Part shown: in pieces, positions 1 to 8,900 of the stretch | Position numbering within the stretch: position 1 is the first letter of the stretch | Layout: the number at the start of each line of letters is the position of its first letter | From: CBDVAK01 sp965371945 | GTDB taxonomy: Bacteria; Pseudomonadota; Gammaproteobacteria; Competibacterales; JAHEDQ01 | NCBI GenBank assembly: GCA_965371945.1 | Contig: CBDVAK010000029.1 | Location: 1-19,267, forward strand | Reading direction: 5' to 3' | DNA length: 19,267 bases | Program-made: the position numbers and the translations under genes | Notes under the pieces: generated by a model | Seen by the model: only the letters and a program-made list of their open reading frames with translations | Told to the model about the DNA's origin: nothing | Database searches by the model: none

Positions 1-389
1 TGCCAGCGATTACCGCGCAGGTCAACCGCTGACCCTCGCTGATATACCCACGGCACACCGGTTTTCGGCCTCCATCGCACGCGCCTTGACGCGGATGGCT
101 GCGTTGGAAATGCTTGCTGTAGTGCGGCTGGAGCGGCGCATTTCCGCCTTGCCCTCCACACCAATGCACACACGCTCAAAACCGAAAACCGGCATGCCGC
201 GGGTACAACCTGTCCCCGCGGATACCGGCAACCGCGAATTGCACCTCGGCACTGGCCATGATCCGCCCGGACGCAGTACGATAACCCATCTGTGATCCGG
301 TACCGACCCCGCCACGGCCTGCGGCACCGGCAGGTCCGGTGGCCGACGACCAACCATTGACGATTGGCGATTGACGAGGAACATCCCGT
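1..389. other. Gene-free left edge, no supported coding region
   Basis: No frame here gives a recognisable protein. The window opens inside whatever lies to the left. One plus frame reads ten codons to a TGA at 30-32 and another stays open from base 2 to a stop near 295, but neither product is recognised. The minus strand also has an open frame through the region, with an unconvincing composition. The main structure is the imperfect inverted repeat at 41-209. A second, smaller inverted repeat (CCGCGGG at 197-203 and CCCGCGG at 215-221, 11-base loop) lies beside it. The promoter of the downstream YciI gene should lie somewhere before 373, but I cannot name boxes with confidence. Confidence 0.5.
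41..209. repeat. Long imperfect inverted repeat (palindrome-like element)
   Basis: Bases 45-68 match the reverse complement of 182-205 at 21 of 24 positions. The core CCGGTTTTCGG (58-68) is perfectly mirrored by CCGAAAACCGG (182-192). Similarity continues inward: GGAAATGC at 106-113 is mirrored by GCATTTCC at 138-145, and the stretch between is alignable with only about one gap. The arms are therefore about 70-80 bases each with a short centre. The three mismatches in the 45-68 arm are all transitions. No flanking target-site duplication is obvious. It could be a small non-autonomous mobile element, a decayed inverted duplication, or a structured RNA. The many C-A type mispairs that folding would create argue against the RNA option. 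Confidence 0.6.
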
Positions 390-692
390 ATGCTTTACGC
401 TGTGATTGCCAGGGACGTCGAAGACAGTCTGCAGTTGCGCAAACAAGCCCGACCGGCGCATGTCGCACGACTCAAGGCACTGCAGGACCAGGGACGTCTG
501 GTCCTGGCCGGCCCCCTGCCGAGCATCGACGCCGAGGACCCGGGCGACAATGGTTATACCGGCAGCCTGGTGGTCGCCGAGTTCGAGTCCCTGGGCAATG
601 CCAAGGAATGGGCCAGCAACGACCCTTATGTCAACGCTGGCGTTTATGAATCGGTCGAGGTTCTGCCATTCCGGCAAGTATTTCCCGATTGA
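390..692 (+). CDS. YciI family protein
   Basis: This gene encodes a 100-residue protein of the YciI-like ferredoxin-fold family. It begins MLYAVIARD, typical of the first beta strand, and continues with the RPAHVARLKAL helix (a conserved His at residue 24) and a GPLP turn. A C-terminal strand region (VYESVEVLPF) follows. Length and layout match the whole family. A purine-rich GACGAGGAAC about 8-17 bases before the ATG fits a ribosome binding site. The family's biochemical role is poorly defined, so no reaction is assigned. The gene lies 60 bp before the prolyl isomerase gene on the same strand, and the two may be co-transcribed. YciI genes sit near similar genes in other gammaproteobacteria (from memory). 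Confidence 0.9.
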   Translation: MLYAVIARDVEDSLQLRKQARPAHVARLKALQDQGRLVLAGPLPSIDAEDPGDNGYTGSLVVAEFESLGNAKEWASNDPYVNAGVYESVEVLPFRQVFPD

Positions 693-752
693 CCCCCGAT
701 CACCCGGTCTGGGCCGGGCTCGAAAGTGCATCAACAATCCAATGGAGATTCC

Positions 753-1538
753 ATGTACAGACTGAAATACCTGCCATGCGCGCTGTTGCTCGGCGCTGCC
801 CTGACCTTGCCAGTGGCGGCCCAGGAAACCGTGGCGACCGTCAACGGTCAATCGCTTTCCAAGGGCCTGCTCGAGGCCTACAGCACAGCCATGGCCGCAC
901 AGGGACGCGACCCGGGGGAAAAAGAACTGCTTGACGAACTGGTGGTGCAGGAAGTGCTCGTCCAGCAAGCGGAGAAAGAGGGTCTGGATCAGTCCCCGGA
1001 ATTCCACCAGTCCATGGAAGTACGCCGCCGCAACCTGCTGGCGCAGGCGCTACTGGAAAACTTCATGGCCAGCATCGAGCCGGACGAGGCGGCCATGAAG
1101 GAACTCTACCAGCAAGCCGCCGAATCCGCCGAGGGTGAAGAATACAAAGCCCGGCACATCCTGGTCGCCAGCGAGTCGGAAGCGAATGCCGTGATCGAGG
1201 AGTTGCAGGGTGGCGCGGATTTCGCCGAGTTGGCCAAGCAGAGATCCACCGGTCCGTCCGGCCCAAATGGCGGTGACTTGGGCTGGTTTGCCCCGGATTC
1301 CATGGTGCCACCGTTCACGGAGGCGCTGAAAGGGATGGAAAAAGGCAGTTACAGCAGCAAACCGGTACAAACCCGTTTCGGCTGGCATGTCATCCTGTTC
1401 GAAGACATGAAAACGACGCAGCCACCAACGTATGAAGAGGTGGAAGACAATCTGCGCCAGGAAGTGGAGCGCCGCAAGCTGGCCGAATTCGTGGCCGAGT
1501 TACGTGACCAGGCCAAGGTGGAAATCCCAACGCCTTGA
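753..1538 (+). CDS. Exported parvulin-type peptidyl-prolyl cis-trans isomerase (PpiC/SurA-like)
   Basis: The 261-residue product should catalyse proline cis-trans isomerisation in proteins folding in the periplasm. Residues 1-23 form a signal peptide (basic start, hydrophobic LLLGAALTLP, then VAAQ with likely cleavage after Ala). Residues 25-125 form the helical SurA-like N-domain. Residues 131-218 are the parvulin domain, with ARHILV (133-138), GGDLGWF (173-179) and FGWHVILFED (209-218). I chose ATG 753 because GGAG lies six bases upstream and it places the signal peptide at the N-terminus. A GTG at 726 would add nine residues of no family character. The only cysteine in the leader (Cys9) is not in a lipobox, so the protein is probably soluble in the periplasm. 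The domain order resembles PrsA/PpiC chaperones. The natural clients are unknown. Confidence 0.93.
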   Translation: MYRLKYLPCALLLGAALTLPVAAQETVATVNGQSLSKGLLEAYSTAMAAQGRDPGEKELLDELVVQEVLVQQAEKEGLDQSPEFHQSMEVRRRNLLAQALLENFMASIEPDEAAMKELYQQAAESAEGEEYKARHILVASESEANAVIEELQGGADFAELAKQRSTGPSGPNGGDLGWFAPDSMVPPFTEALKGMEKGSYSSKPVQTRFGWHVILFEDMKTTQPPTYEEVEDNLRQEVERRKLAEFVAELRDQAKVEIPTP

Positions 1539-1555
1539 TCCGGACTCCTGAAAAC

Positions 1556-1613
1556 GTCTCAGGCGATTGGCGGAAACAGAGTTACCAGGTTGCGTAGAAT
1601 CGCCTCAGGAGAC
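1556..1613. terminator. Possible terminator hairpin at the convergent junction
   Basis: AGGCGATT (1561-1568) pairs perfectly with AATCGCCT (1598-1605). Outside it GTCTC (1556-1560) can pair with GAGAC (1609-1613) across a three-base bulge. The stem lies between the stop codons of two convergent genes, and its right arm overlaps the glycosyltransferase stop. On the minus strand it is followed by GTTTTC, a short T run. The 29-base loop and weak T tract make this a poor intrinsic terminator, so it is only a candidate. Confidence 0.35.
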
Positions 1614-3083
1614 GGGGTCCGGTCCCCGATAGCCATAGCCGCGTAGCAGATAGAATGTCTTGACTCGACGTCCGCCGCGACGAATCTCGAACGCTTGCGG
1701 TGCATCGAGGCGCTCGAAACGCAGCTCGATTTGCCACATTTCCGCGGTCTTGATGGGGTCCTGATCGCTGTAGACCAAAACAGCATCCCATCCTGCATAA
1801 CGTGCAGGATCGGTCCAGAATGCGAACTGCCTGGCGGGTTGGCCGAATACGTTCTCGGTCAGGATCGGCTCGTCGCTACCCAGATGAAAAGCAAGTTCGC
1901 TGCTGATCTTGTGATTCCGGGAGAAAACGAAGCTAGGCCCAGGCATGGCGTTGCGTACCTGTTCGACTCGCTCGGACAGTTGCGACCACCCGGTCCAGGT
2001 ATTCGCCTTGCCAAGCGGCAGAGAGGTCCACAGCGGCAGGGCATAGAGCAAGGCAACCATCCCGAGTGCCAGAGTAAGGGCGGTGGTGCGCCAGACACCG
2101 GACAGCAGCCGGTGGCCCCGCGAGGCCGACACTACCAGCACCAGCAATCCACTGATGTAGGCTGGTGCCGGCCAGTTCATCTTTACCAGCGAACCAAGGC
2201 TGACCAACGCGAACATCAACAGTACCGGCAGGCTGTAGACCAGCACGAACAGATCCCGCGAGTCACGTTGCCGCCACCAGCGTACACTGACCAACCACAT
2301 CGCGTAACCGGTCCCGGCAAACAGCAAAGGTGTCAACATGGCCAGTTGCGTGCCCAACAGTTCGAGCAGATAGATCGGCCGAAAACTATCCAGCTGGCCA
2401 GCCCTGCGGGTCGACTGGAAAGCCAGCGAGACCCAGTCGTGGCGTGCGTTCCAGACCAGCACGGGCGCAAACACCACAACCGCCCAGAGCATACCCAGAT
2501 AGGGATGGGGACTCAGCAACCAGCGTCGCTGGGTAGCGGACAACAGCAATAGCAACAGTGTCAGCGGCGCCAGCAGCACCGCGGTGTATTTGCTGAGCAT
2601 GGCGAGACCAAGAAAAATGCCGGCCAGATGCCACCACCACCAGCGGCCACTGTCCAGCGCCCTGTGCACGGCCAGCAACACCATGGCCCAGAAGAACAGC
2701 AGGGGGGCGTCGGGTGTGATAACGATACCGTGCAGGTTGAACACCAGCGTCAGGTTCATCAACACGACGCCCGCCATTGCCAACCGGTTGTCGGCAAAAA
2801 TCGAGCGCGCCAGCAGAAAGCTGACCACCATGCTCCCGGTGACGAACAGCAGCGCCGGCAACCTCACGAAAAACGTAGTGTCGGTGCCCAGCCAGGTCGA
2901 CAGAGCGATACTCCAGGCCACCATCGGCGGGTGATCGAAGTAGCTCAGGTCCAGATGCTTGGCGAACAGCCAGTAATAGGCTTCCTGCGGCACCAGTTCG
3001 GGGACACCAATGTACAGCCCGCGCAACACAGTGACCGTCAACAGCAGCGGCCAGAACCAACGCACGACGCCGGTTCGCGCCAT
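1605..3083 (-). CDS. Family 39/83-type membrane glycosyltransferase (ArnT/PMT-like)
   Basis: The 492-residue polytopic membrane protein resembles transferases that move a sugar from an undecaprenyl- or dolichyl-phosphate donor onto lipid or protein on the periplasmic face. Family signs are the first periplasmic loop PQEAYYW (32-38) with the acidic Glu, SYFDHPPMVAW (47-57), TPDAPLLFFW (123-132) and LSKYTA (163-168). Many hydrophobic helices occur before residue 340 and a soluble tail follows. The usual first-loop Asp-Glu pair reads Gln-Glu here, which I believe is common in this subfamily. The ATG shares one base with the ligA stop (TGATG), so translation is probably coupled to ligA. Donor and acceptor cannot be inferred from sequence. 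The gene is therefore not named arnT. Confidence 0.88.
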   Translation of the reverse strand: MARTGVVRWFWPLLLTVTVLRGLYIGVPELVPQEAYYWLFAKHLDLSYFDHPPMVAWSIALSTWLGTDTTFFVRLPALLFVTGSMVVSFLLARSIFADNRLAMAGVVLMNLTLVFNLHGIVITPDAPLLFFWAMVLLAVHRALDSGRWWWWHLAGIFLGLAMLSKYTAVLLAPLTLLLLLLSATQRRWLLSPHPYLGMLWAVVVFAPVLVWNARHDWVSLAFQSTRRAGQLDSFRPIYLLELLGTQLAMLTPLLFAGTGYAMWLVSVRWWRQRDSRDLFVLVYSLPVLLMFALVSLGSLVKMNWPAPAYISGLLVLVVSASRGHRLLSGVWRTTALTLALGMVALLYALPLWTSLPLGKANTWTGWSQLSERVEQVRNAMPGPSFVFSRNHKISSELAFHLGSDEPILTENVFGQPARQFAFWTDPARYAGWDAVLVYSDQDPIKTAEMWQIELRFERLDAPQAFEIRRGGRRVKTFYLLRGYGYRGPDPVS

Positions 3084-5119
3084 CAGGATTCGTGGCTGGA
3101 CAGCAGCGTGATCAATGCCTGTTCGTCGATCACGGGTACACCCAACCGTTTCGCCTTGGTGAGTTTGGAGCCCGACTTCTCACCCGCCACCAGGTAACCG
3201 GTACGTGCCGACACAGCAGTGCTCACCCTGGCCCCCAGCACCTGTAACCGTTCACGAGCCTGGTCGCGGGTCATGGTGGTCAGAGCGCCGGTCAGCACGA
3301 AGGTCCGGCCCTGCAACGGCCCCTCATCTGCAGCACTGCCAGGCACCTGCTCAGGCCAGTGCACGCCGTGCTGACGCAAACGTGATACGACTTCCAGGTT
3401 GTGCGGTTGCCGGAAGAATGTGTGTATGTGGTCGGCCACCACCGGCCCGACCTCATCGACCTCCTCAAGCTGCTCGGGACTGGCGTCCAGTAGCGCCTGC
3501 AGTGAGCCGAAGTGGCCCTGCAACTGAGCCGCAGTCGCTTCACCCACCTCCCTGATACCCAGCGCGTAGAGGAATCTCGCCAGCGTCGTGTTCCGGCTGG
3601 CGGCCAACGCAGCAACCAGATTGTCAGCCGATTTCTGCCCCATCCTGTCCAATTCCGACAGATGCTGCTGATCCAGCAGATAAAGATCGGAAGGATCGCG
3701 CACCAGCTCACAATCGACCAGCTGATCGATCAGCTTTTCTCCCAGACCATCGATATCCATCGCCTTTCTGGAACAGAAATGGCGCAGTGACTCCTTGCGC
3801 TGAGCCGGACAGAACAACCCCCCGCTGCAACGGGAGACGGCCTCCCCCTCCCCCTGCATGACGTCGGAACCACACACCGGGCAGCGGGTCGGCATCTGAA
3901 ATCGAATCGTCCCTGCCGGTCTTCTGTCCACCAGTACGCGCACCACCTCCGGTATGACGTCGCCAGCCCGCCGTACCACAACCTGATCGCCCTCACGCAC
4001 ATCCTTGCGCCCCACTTCACTGGCGTTGTGCAAGGTGGCGTTGGTCACCGTCACGCCACCCACATGCACCGGTTTGAGTCGTGCCACCGGCGTCAGCGCG
4101 CCGGTGCGGCCCACCTGGACGTCGATGGCCTCCACGACGGTGATTTCCTCCTGGGCCGGAAACTTGTGCGCCAGCGCCCACCGTGGTGCCCGCGCCACGA
4201 AACCCAGTTTCTGCTGCTGCGCGAGCCGGTCCACCTTGTAGACCACACCGTCGATATCGTATGGGAGCCGGTCGCGCCGCCCACCAACCTCCCGATAATA
4301 GCGCAGACACCCATCCACACCTTCCACCACCTGGCGTTGCGGACAAACCCGCAGACCCCAGTCAGCGAACTGATCGATGATCTGGCTGTGGTGCTCCGGC
4401 AACGCACCACCGTGCACCTGACCAGCCGCATAACAGAATATATCCAGCGGGCGCGCGGCGGTCACCGCCGGGTCCAGCTGGCGCAGACTTCCCGCGGCAG
4501 CATTCCTGGGGTTGGCGAACGTTTTCTCGCCGCGCTGACGAGCCGACTGGTTGAGTGATTCGAAACCTGCCCTGGGTATGAATACCTCGCCGCGCACTTC
4601 CAGCAACGCCGGCCACCCAGTTCCCAGCAAACGCAAAGGAATGCTGCGCACGGTCCGGACATTGGCGGTGACATCCTCGCCAACGCGACCGTCACCACGG
4701 GTCGAACCGCGCACCAGAATTCCCTGTTCATACACCAGACTGACCGCCAGACCGTCAAGCTTTGGTTCGGCGGCATACGCCAGCGTTTCGCAATCAAGGC
4801 GCTGGCGAACCCGGCGATCGAATTCACGCACGGCATGTTCGTCGAAAGCGTTGTCCAGCGACAACATGGGCAGTTGATGGCGCACTGCCGCGAACCTGCC
4901 TGAGGCCTTGCCGGCAACACGTCGGGTGGGGGAATCCGCGCTGACCAGCTCCGGGTGGTGTTGTTCCAGAGCCATCAACTCGGACATCAAACGATCGTAC
5001 TCGGCGTCCGGCACCTCGGGATCATCGAGCACGTAGTAACGATAATCGTGACGGCGGATCTGTACGCGCAACTGCTCGGCCCTGGCGGCCGCTGCAGTGG
5101 ATTCTCGGCTCGTGGGCAT
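3083..5119 (-). CDS. ligA: NAD-dependent DNA ligase LigA
   Basis: LigA seals nicks in duplex DNA during replication and repair, using NAD as the adenylate donor. The 678-residue length is standard. Domain Ia comes first (HDYRYYVLDDPEVPDAEYD, 24-42). It is followed by the adenylation domain with the nucleotidyl-lysine motif KLDG (Lys120). An OB fold follows, then a four-cysteine zinc finger (CPVCG, then the two later Cys of RCSGGLFCPAQ). Tandem helix-hairpin-helix repeats come next, and a C-terminal BRCT domain (about 600-675, GRTFVLTGAL). It lies 24 bp after zipA on the same strand, an arrangement known in gammaproteobacteria. Its last base overlaps the start codon of the glycosyltransferase gene. 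It appears intact and essential. Confidence 0.98.
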   Translation of the reverse strand: MPTSRESTAAAARAEQLRVQIRRHDYRYYVLDDPEVPDAEYDRLMSELMALEQHHPELVSADSPTRRVAGKASGRFAAVRHQLPMLSLDNAFDEHAVREFDRRVRQRLDCETLAYAAEPKLDGLAVSLVYEQGILVRGSTRGDGRVGEDVTANVRTVRSIPLRLLGTGWPALLEVRGEVFIPRAGFESLNQSARQRGEKTFANPRNAAAGSLRQLDPAVTAARPLDIFCYAAGQVHGGALPEHHSQIIDQFADWGLRVCPQRQVVEGVDGCLRYYREVGGRRDRLPYDIDGVVYKVDRLAQQQKLGFVARAPRWALAHKFPAQEEITVVEAIDVQVGRTGALTPVARLKPVHVGGVTVTNATLHNASEVGRKDVREGDQVVVRRAGDVIPEVVRVLVDRRPAGTIRFQMPTRCPVCGSDVMQGEGEAVSRCSGGLFCPAQRKESLRHFCSRKAMDIDGLGEKLIDQLVDCELVRDPSDLYLLDQQHLSELDRMGQKSADNLVAALAASRNTTLARFLYALGIREVGEATAAQLQGHFGSLQALLDASPEQLEEVDEVGPVVADHIHTFFRQPHNLEVVSRLRQHGVHWPEQVPGSAADEGPLQGRTFVLTGALTTMTRDQARERLQVLGARVSTAVSARTGYLVAGEKSGSKLTKAKRLGVPVIDEQALITLLSSHES

Positions 5120-5143
5120 GTCGCGAGGCCGCTCAGCCGGGAG

Positions 5144-5899
5144 TCAAGCCTGACGCCGGCGCAAAGCCTCCAGTCGCCGGCGGCGTTCAAACTCGGCGAC
5201 CTCACTGCGCAGGTGTTCGATACCCTGGGAACTCAAACGCATGCGACGATCATCGCAAAGCACCCCCTGCAGGCGCTCGGCCAGCCGCGACAAAACCGAC
5301 AACATCAAATCCAGCGCGGACTGCGAGTCAACGGAACCCGGCAACCTCATGAAACACACCAGACCCGGCGAACGGACTATTTCAAGTTTGTTCCAGTCGA
5401 ACACACCCGGTTCCAGCACGTTGGCGATGCTAAACACGGGCAGGCCACGAATGACATCGTCAGGGTAGCAGTCGAAAGTGCCTTCGCGACCCTTGCGCAA
5501 ACCCAGATCTGCGGCGGCGGCAGCGATCTCCAGGCCGTGAAACGGTGCGTCGTCGCTGGCCATCACCGTCACCACCACGTTGAGGCGCTCACCATCCTCC
5601 TCGACGTCCTCCAAAAACGCCATCGACTCGCTGCCGGCGGCTTCCGGTTCAGCGGAATCCGCGTCCGGCGATGGCTGCTCGGCAGCGAATTCCGGGTCCG
5701 CCATCCCACCCATGCCGGGTTCCTTGCGAAGCAGCGGATCCTGACCGGGCTGGTCATCGATACTGCCGGGATGGTGTGGCTGCAAGTTGTGGCCCGGCTT
5801 GCGCAGCCAATCCATCAAAGATCCGCGGATTCCCCACAGATAGATCCCGGCGACCAGTACCACACCCAGTCCCAGCAGCACCCAGCGCAATTCACCCAT
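5144..5899 (-). CDS. zipA: Cell division protein ZipA
   Basis: ZipA anchors FtsZ polymers to the inner membrane at the division site. Residues 5-24 form the single N-terminal membrane helix (WVLLGLGVVLVAGIYLWGI). Residues 30-105 form an acidic, proline-rich linker. Residues 106-245 match the FtsZ-binding domain (SPGLVCFMRLPG at 177-188, then ALDLMLSVLSRLAERLQG and a final FERRRR helix). The 251-residue total is short next to the roughly 330 residues of Escherichia coli ZipA, because the linker is short. I chose ATG 5899 because the hydrophobic helix then starts the protein and a CGGAGCAG ribosome site precedes it. An upstream in-frame ATG at 5971 lies inside smc. The gap to smc is 14 bp. Confidence 0.95.
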   Translation of the reverse strand: MGELRWVLLGLGVVLVAGIYLWGIRGSLMDWLRKPGHNLQPHHPGSIDDQPGQDPLLRKEPGMGGMADPEFAAEQPSPDADSAEPEAAGSESMAFLEDVEEDGERLNVVVTVMASDDAPFHGLEIAAAAADLGLRKGREGTFDCYPDDVIRGLPVFSIANVLEPGVFDWNKLEIVRSPGLVCFMRLPGSVDSQSALDLMLSVLSRLAERLQGVLCDDRRMRLSSQGIEHLRSEVAEFERRRRLEALRRRQA

Positions 5900-5913
5900 C
5901 GATTCTGCTCCGC

Positions 5914-8900
5914 TCACACGGCAGCCAGCCGGGCTGCTTCCTCGACATCCACGGAAACCAGCCGCGAACAACCCGCTTCGTGCATGGTCACACCAACGAG
6001 GTGTTCAACCACCTCCATCGTCGTCTTGTTATGAGTAATCACGATCAACTGTACTGTTTCCGACATTTCACGCACCAGATCGCTGAAACGCTCGACATTG
6101 GCTTCGTCCAACGGCGCATCCACCTCGTCCAGCATGCAAAAGGGTGCTGGATTGAGCTGAAATATCGTGAACACCAATGCGATGGCGGTCAATGCCTTTT
6201 CACCACCGGACAACAGGTGGATACTGCTGACCCGTTTGCCCGGTGGACTGGCCATGATTGCCACACCGGCATCCAGTACGTCCTCGCCGACCAATTCCAG
6301 AAAAGCCTGCCCGCCGCCGAACAACCTCGGAAACAGGTTTGCAAGCCCGACGTTGACTTGATCAAATGTATCCTGAAAGCGGCTGCGGGTCTCGCGGTCG
6401 ATCCGCTTCATGGCCGTTTCCAGTGTCTCCAGCGCCTCCACCAGATCATCGTTTTGCGCATCCAGATAGCGTTTGCGTTCGGATTCCTGATCGAATTCCT
6501 CGATCGCCGCAAGATTGATCGGACCAAGACGCTGAATCCTGCGCTCAATATCGACAAGCTGCTGCTCGAATTCGCTGCCACCGGCTTCGTCAACCAGCAT
6601 CTTCAAGGCCTGCTCGAGGGCGATCCCGGTTGCGGGCATCTGCTCTTCGATCGACTGGCATCGTACTCTGGCTTCGCTGGCACCGAGTTGCCGCTGCTGC
6701 AATCGCTCCCGCACCTGCTGCAGCGTCTGTTCGAGTTGCAAACGCTCGCGGTCGAGCACGAGCAAACCGGAATCCGCCTGTTCAAGCGCCGTGCGGGCCT
6801 CCTGCAACTCCGCTTCGACTCCGGCACGCCGTTGCAACAGCCCCTCCAGTTGTTCTTCCAGCGCCTTGGTTGACTGTTCCCGGGTATTGATCTGCTCCTC
6901 AAGCCGGGCCACCTCAGTTTCCAAAGTGGCGCGCTGGTTGTGCTGTCGCTGGCTGGCGTTGCGCAACGAATCCAGCGTCGATCTGCGCGTCTCCACCTCA
7001 ACCGTCAGACGGCTGCAGCGTTCCACCGCATCCGTCAGCGCAACTCGGCTATGTTCCAGCCCCGCCTGCAAATCCGGTTTGGCCTGGTCCAGCGCCTCAC
7101 GCTGCTGCGACATACCCTGCAATGTTTGCAGCGCCGCACCCAGCTGTTCGCGTGCACTGCTCAGGCTGGCCTGCTCCTGCGCAATCTGGTTGTCGCTTTC
7201 TTCCGCCTCCCTGGCCAGCGTCGAGCGCCGGCGCTCGAGTTGTTGCAACCTGGCCTGCCGGGTGTTGTCACGGGCTCGCAGACTGGCAAGCTCACGATGC
7301 AACACGTTGACCTGCTCCTGACATGCGCCTCGCACAGTTTCCAGCTCCGTGAGCACCTCGCGAAACTGAACCAGCTCGGCCTCCGCGGCATGCACGGCTG
7401 CCGATCCGACGCTGATCAACGTGGTCAGCTGCTCAATTTCCCGACCGCGCGCCAGTACCCCGGCGCCAGCGTTGTCCATATCCCTGGTGCGCAGCCAATG
7501 ACGGCCGATCCGGGTGCCATCGGCAAGTACGAAGCTGTCATCGCTGCCCAGGCTCCCGCGTTCGGCCAGCGCTTCGTCGCAGCTGCTTCTGCGGTAAATC
7601 CCGGCCAGCATCGCGGCATATTCGCGGCCCTCGCGGACCGTATCCAGCAGACTGCCGTGCAACTCTGACGGGGTAGTGTCCGCAGCCACCCCGCCACCCG
7701 GTTCCAGCAGGCACAACGATGCCTCGTTCAGCTGATCCAGGGTTCGGGTTGCAGGTTCCAGAGCGGTAACGCATATGCCATCGAGCCAGTCCCCCAGCAC
7801 CGCTTCCACTGCTACTTCCCAGCCCGGCTCGACTTCCAGGAGTTCACCCAGGCGGCTTGTGCTGTGCAGCCCGTTTTCCTGCAACCAGGCCTCCCGACGC
7901 TGATCAGGCGGTTTCAGAGCGGCTTTCTGCAGGGTCTCCAGCGACACCAGACGGGCCTGATTTTGGCGCAGGCGGTCACGTTGCTGGTCGAGTTCCCGCA
8001 CACCGGATTCCACCCGTACACGCGATTGGCGGATTTCATCCACAGCGGATGCCAGCGCGGTTTCCCGCTCCGTCAAAGAGGCCGCGGCCTGTTCAAGCGC
8101 ATTGTGCAGCCTTGCGGCATCTTCACCGTCAACATCATCATCGAGGCCACCGAGTTCCGTCGCCAGCTGTTGGCGGCGTCGCCCAAGCTGGATCAGCTGA
8201 CGCTCGTGATAGTCGATACGCGTGCGTTCCACATGCACAACGCGCTGTGGATCCGCCAGTTGTTCCTGCAATGCCTGCCACTGGTCGCGCCATCCGGACA
8301 GCCGATCCTCCGCGCTGTGGACCTGCTCGCGCTGCAATTGCTCTTCGGAGCGCGAGCGTTGCAATTCAGGCAGGTGACCCTGCACATAGGTGTCCAGTTC
8401 CGCGATCCGGATCGTATCGGCCCCGATGTGATCGAGAACTTCCTGCAAACCGGCGCGGGCCCGCGCCAGATCCTCCCGCCACTGTCGGCCCAGCTGCCGT
8501 TCGTGACCAATAGCCTGCTCGACCCGGGATACTTCAGCACCGGCACTATAAAACCGGGCCTGTACGGCTGTCAGCGTTTCACTCGCTACCGATTGTTGCT
8601 CGCGGGCAGACTCGAGGCGCGATTCCAGTGCCCGCTGGGACGCCACCTGCTTTTCCTGCTCGATGCTGGTTGTGGCAATCTCCGCTTCAGCCACAGTGGC
8701 AACCTCATTCTCGCGCTGCCAGCGCCGGGCCAGTAACCCTGCGCGCAACTCACGCTCGCGACTCTTGAGTATCTTGTAACGTTCTGCATTTCGGGACTGG
8801 CGTTGCAGTTTCTCAAGGTGTTTCTGAATTTCTTCTCTGAGATCATTGAGTCTACTGATATTATCTCTGGTGTGCCCAATTCTGTTTTCGGTTTCCCGGC

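Noticed and set aside
2..295. Plus-strand frame open from the left edge, with a faint LTLADIP glutathione-transferase-like string
   Set aside because: The sequence after the string does not continue as that family. It runs through the inverted repeat and has no recognisable product.
22..468. 148-codon minus-strand frame at the left edge
   Set aside because: It overlaps the real YciI gene, crosses the palindrome and has no family character.
726..752. Upstream GTG start for the prolyl isomerase
   Set aside because: It would place polar residues before a clear signal peptide, and the ribosome site fits ATG 753.
1695..3197. Long plus-strand frames opposite the glycosyltransferase and ligA genes
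   Set aside because: They are rich in Gln, His, Arg and Pro, typical of antisense translation in GC-rich coding DNA, and have no family signs.
5900..5971. Extended N-terminus for ZipA from 5971
   Set aside because: It lies inside the smc coding end and would bury the N-terminal membrane anchor.
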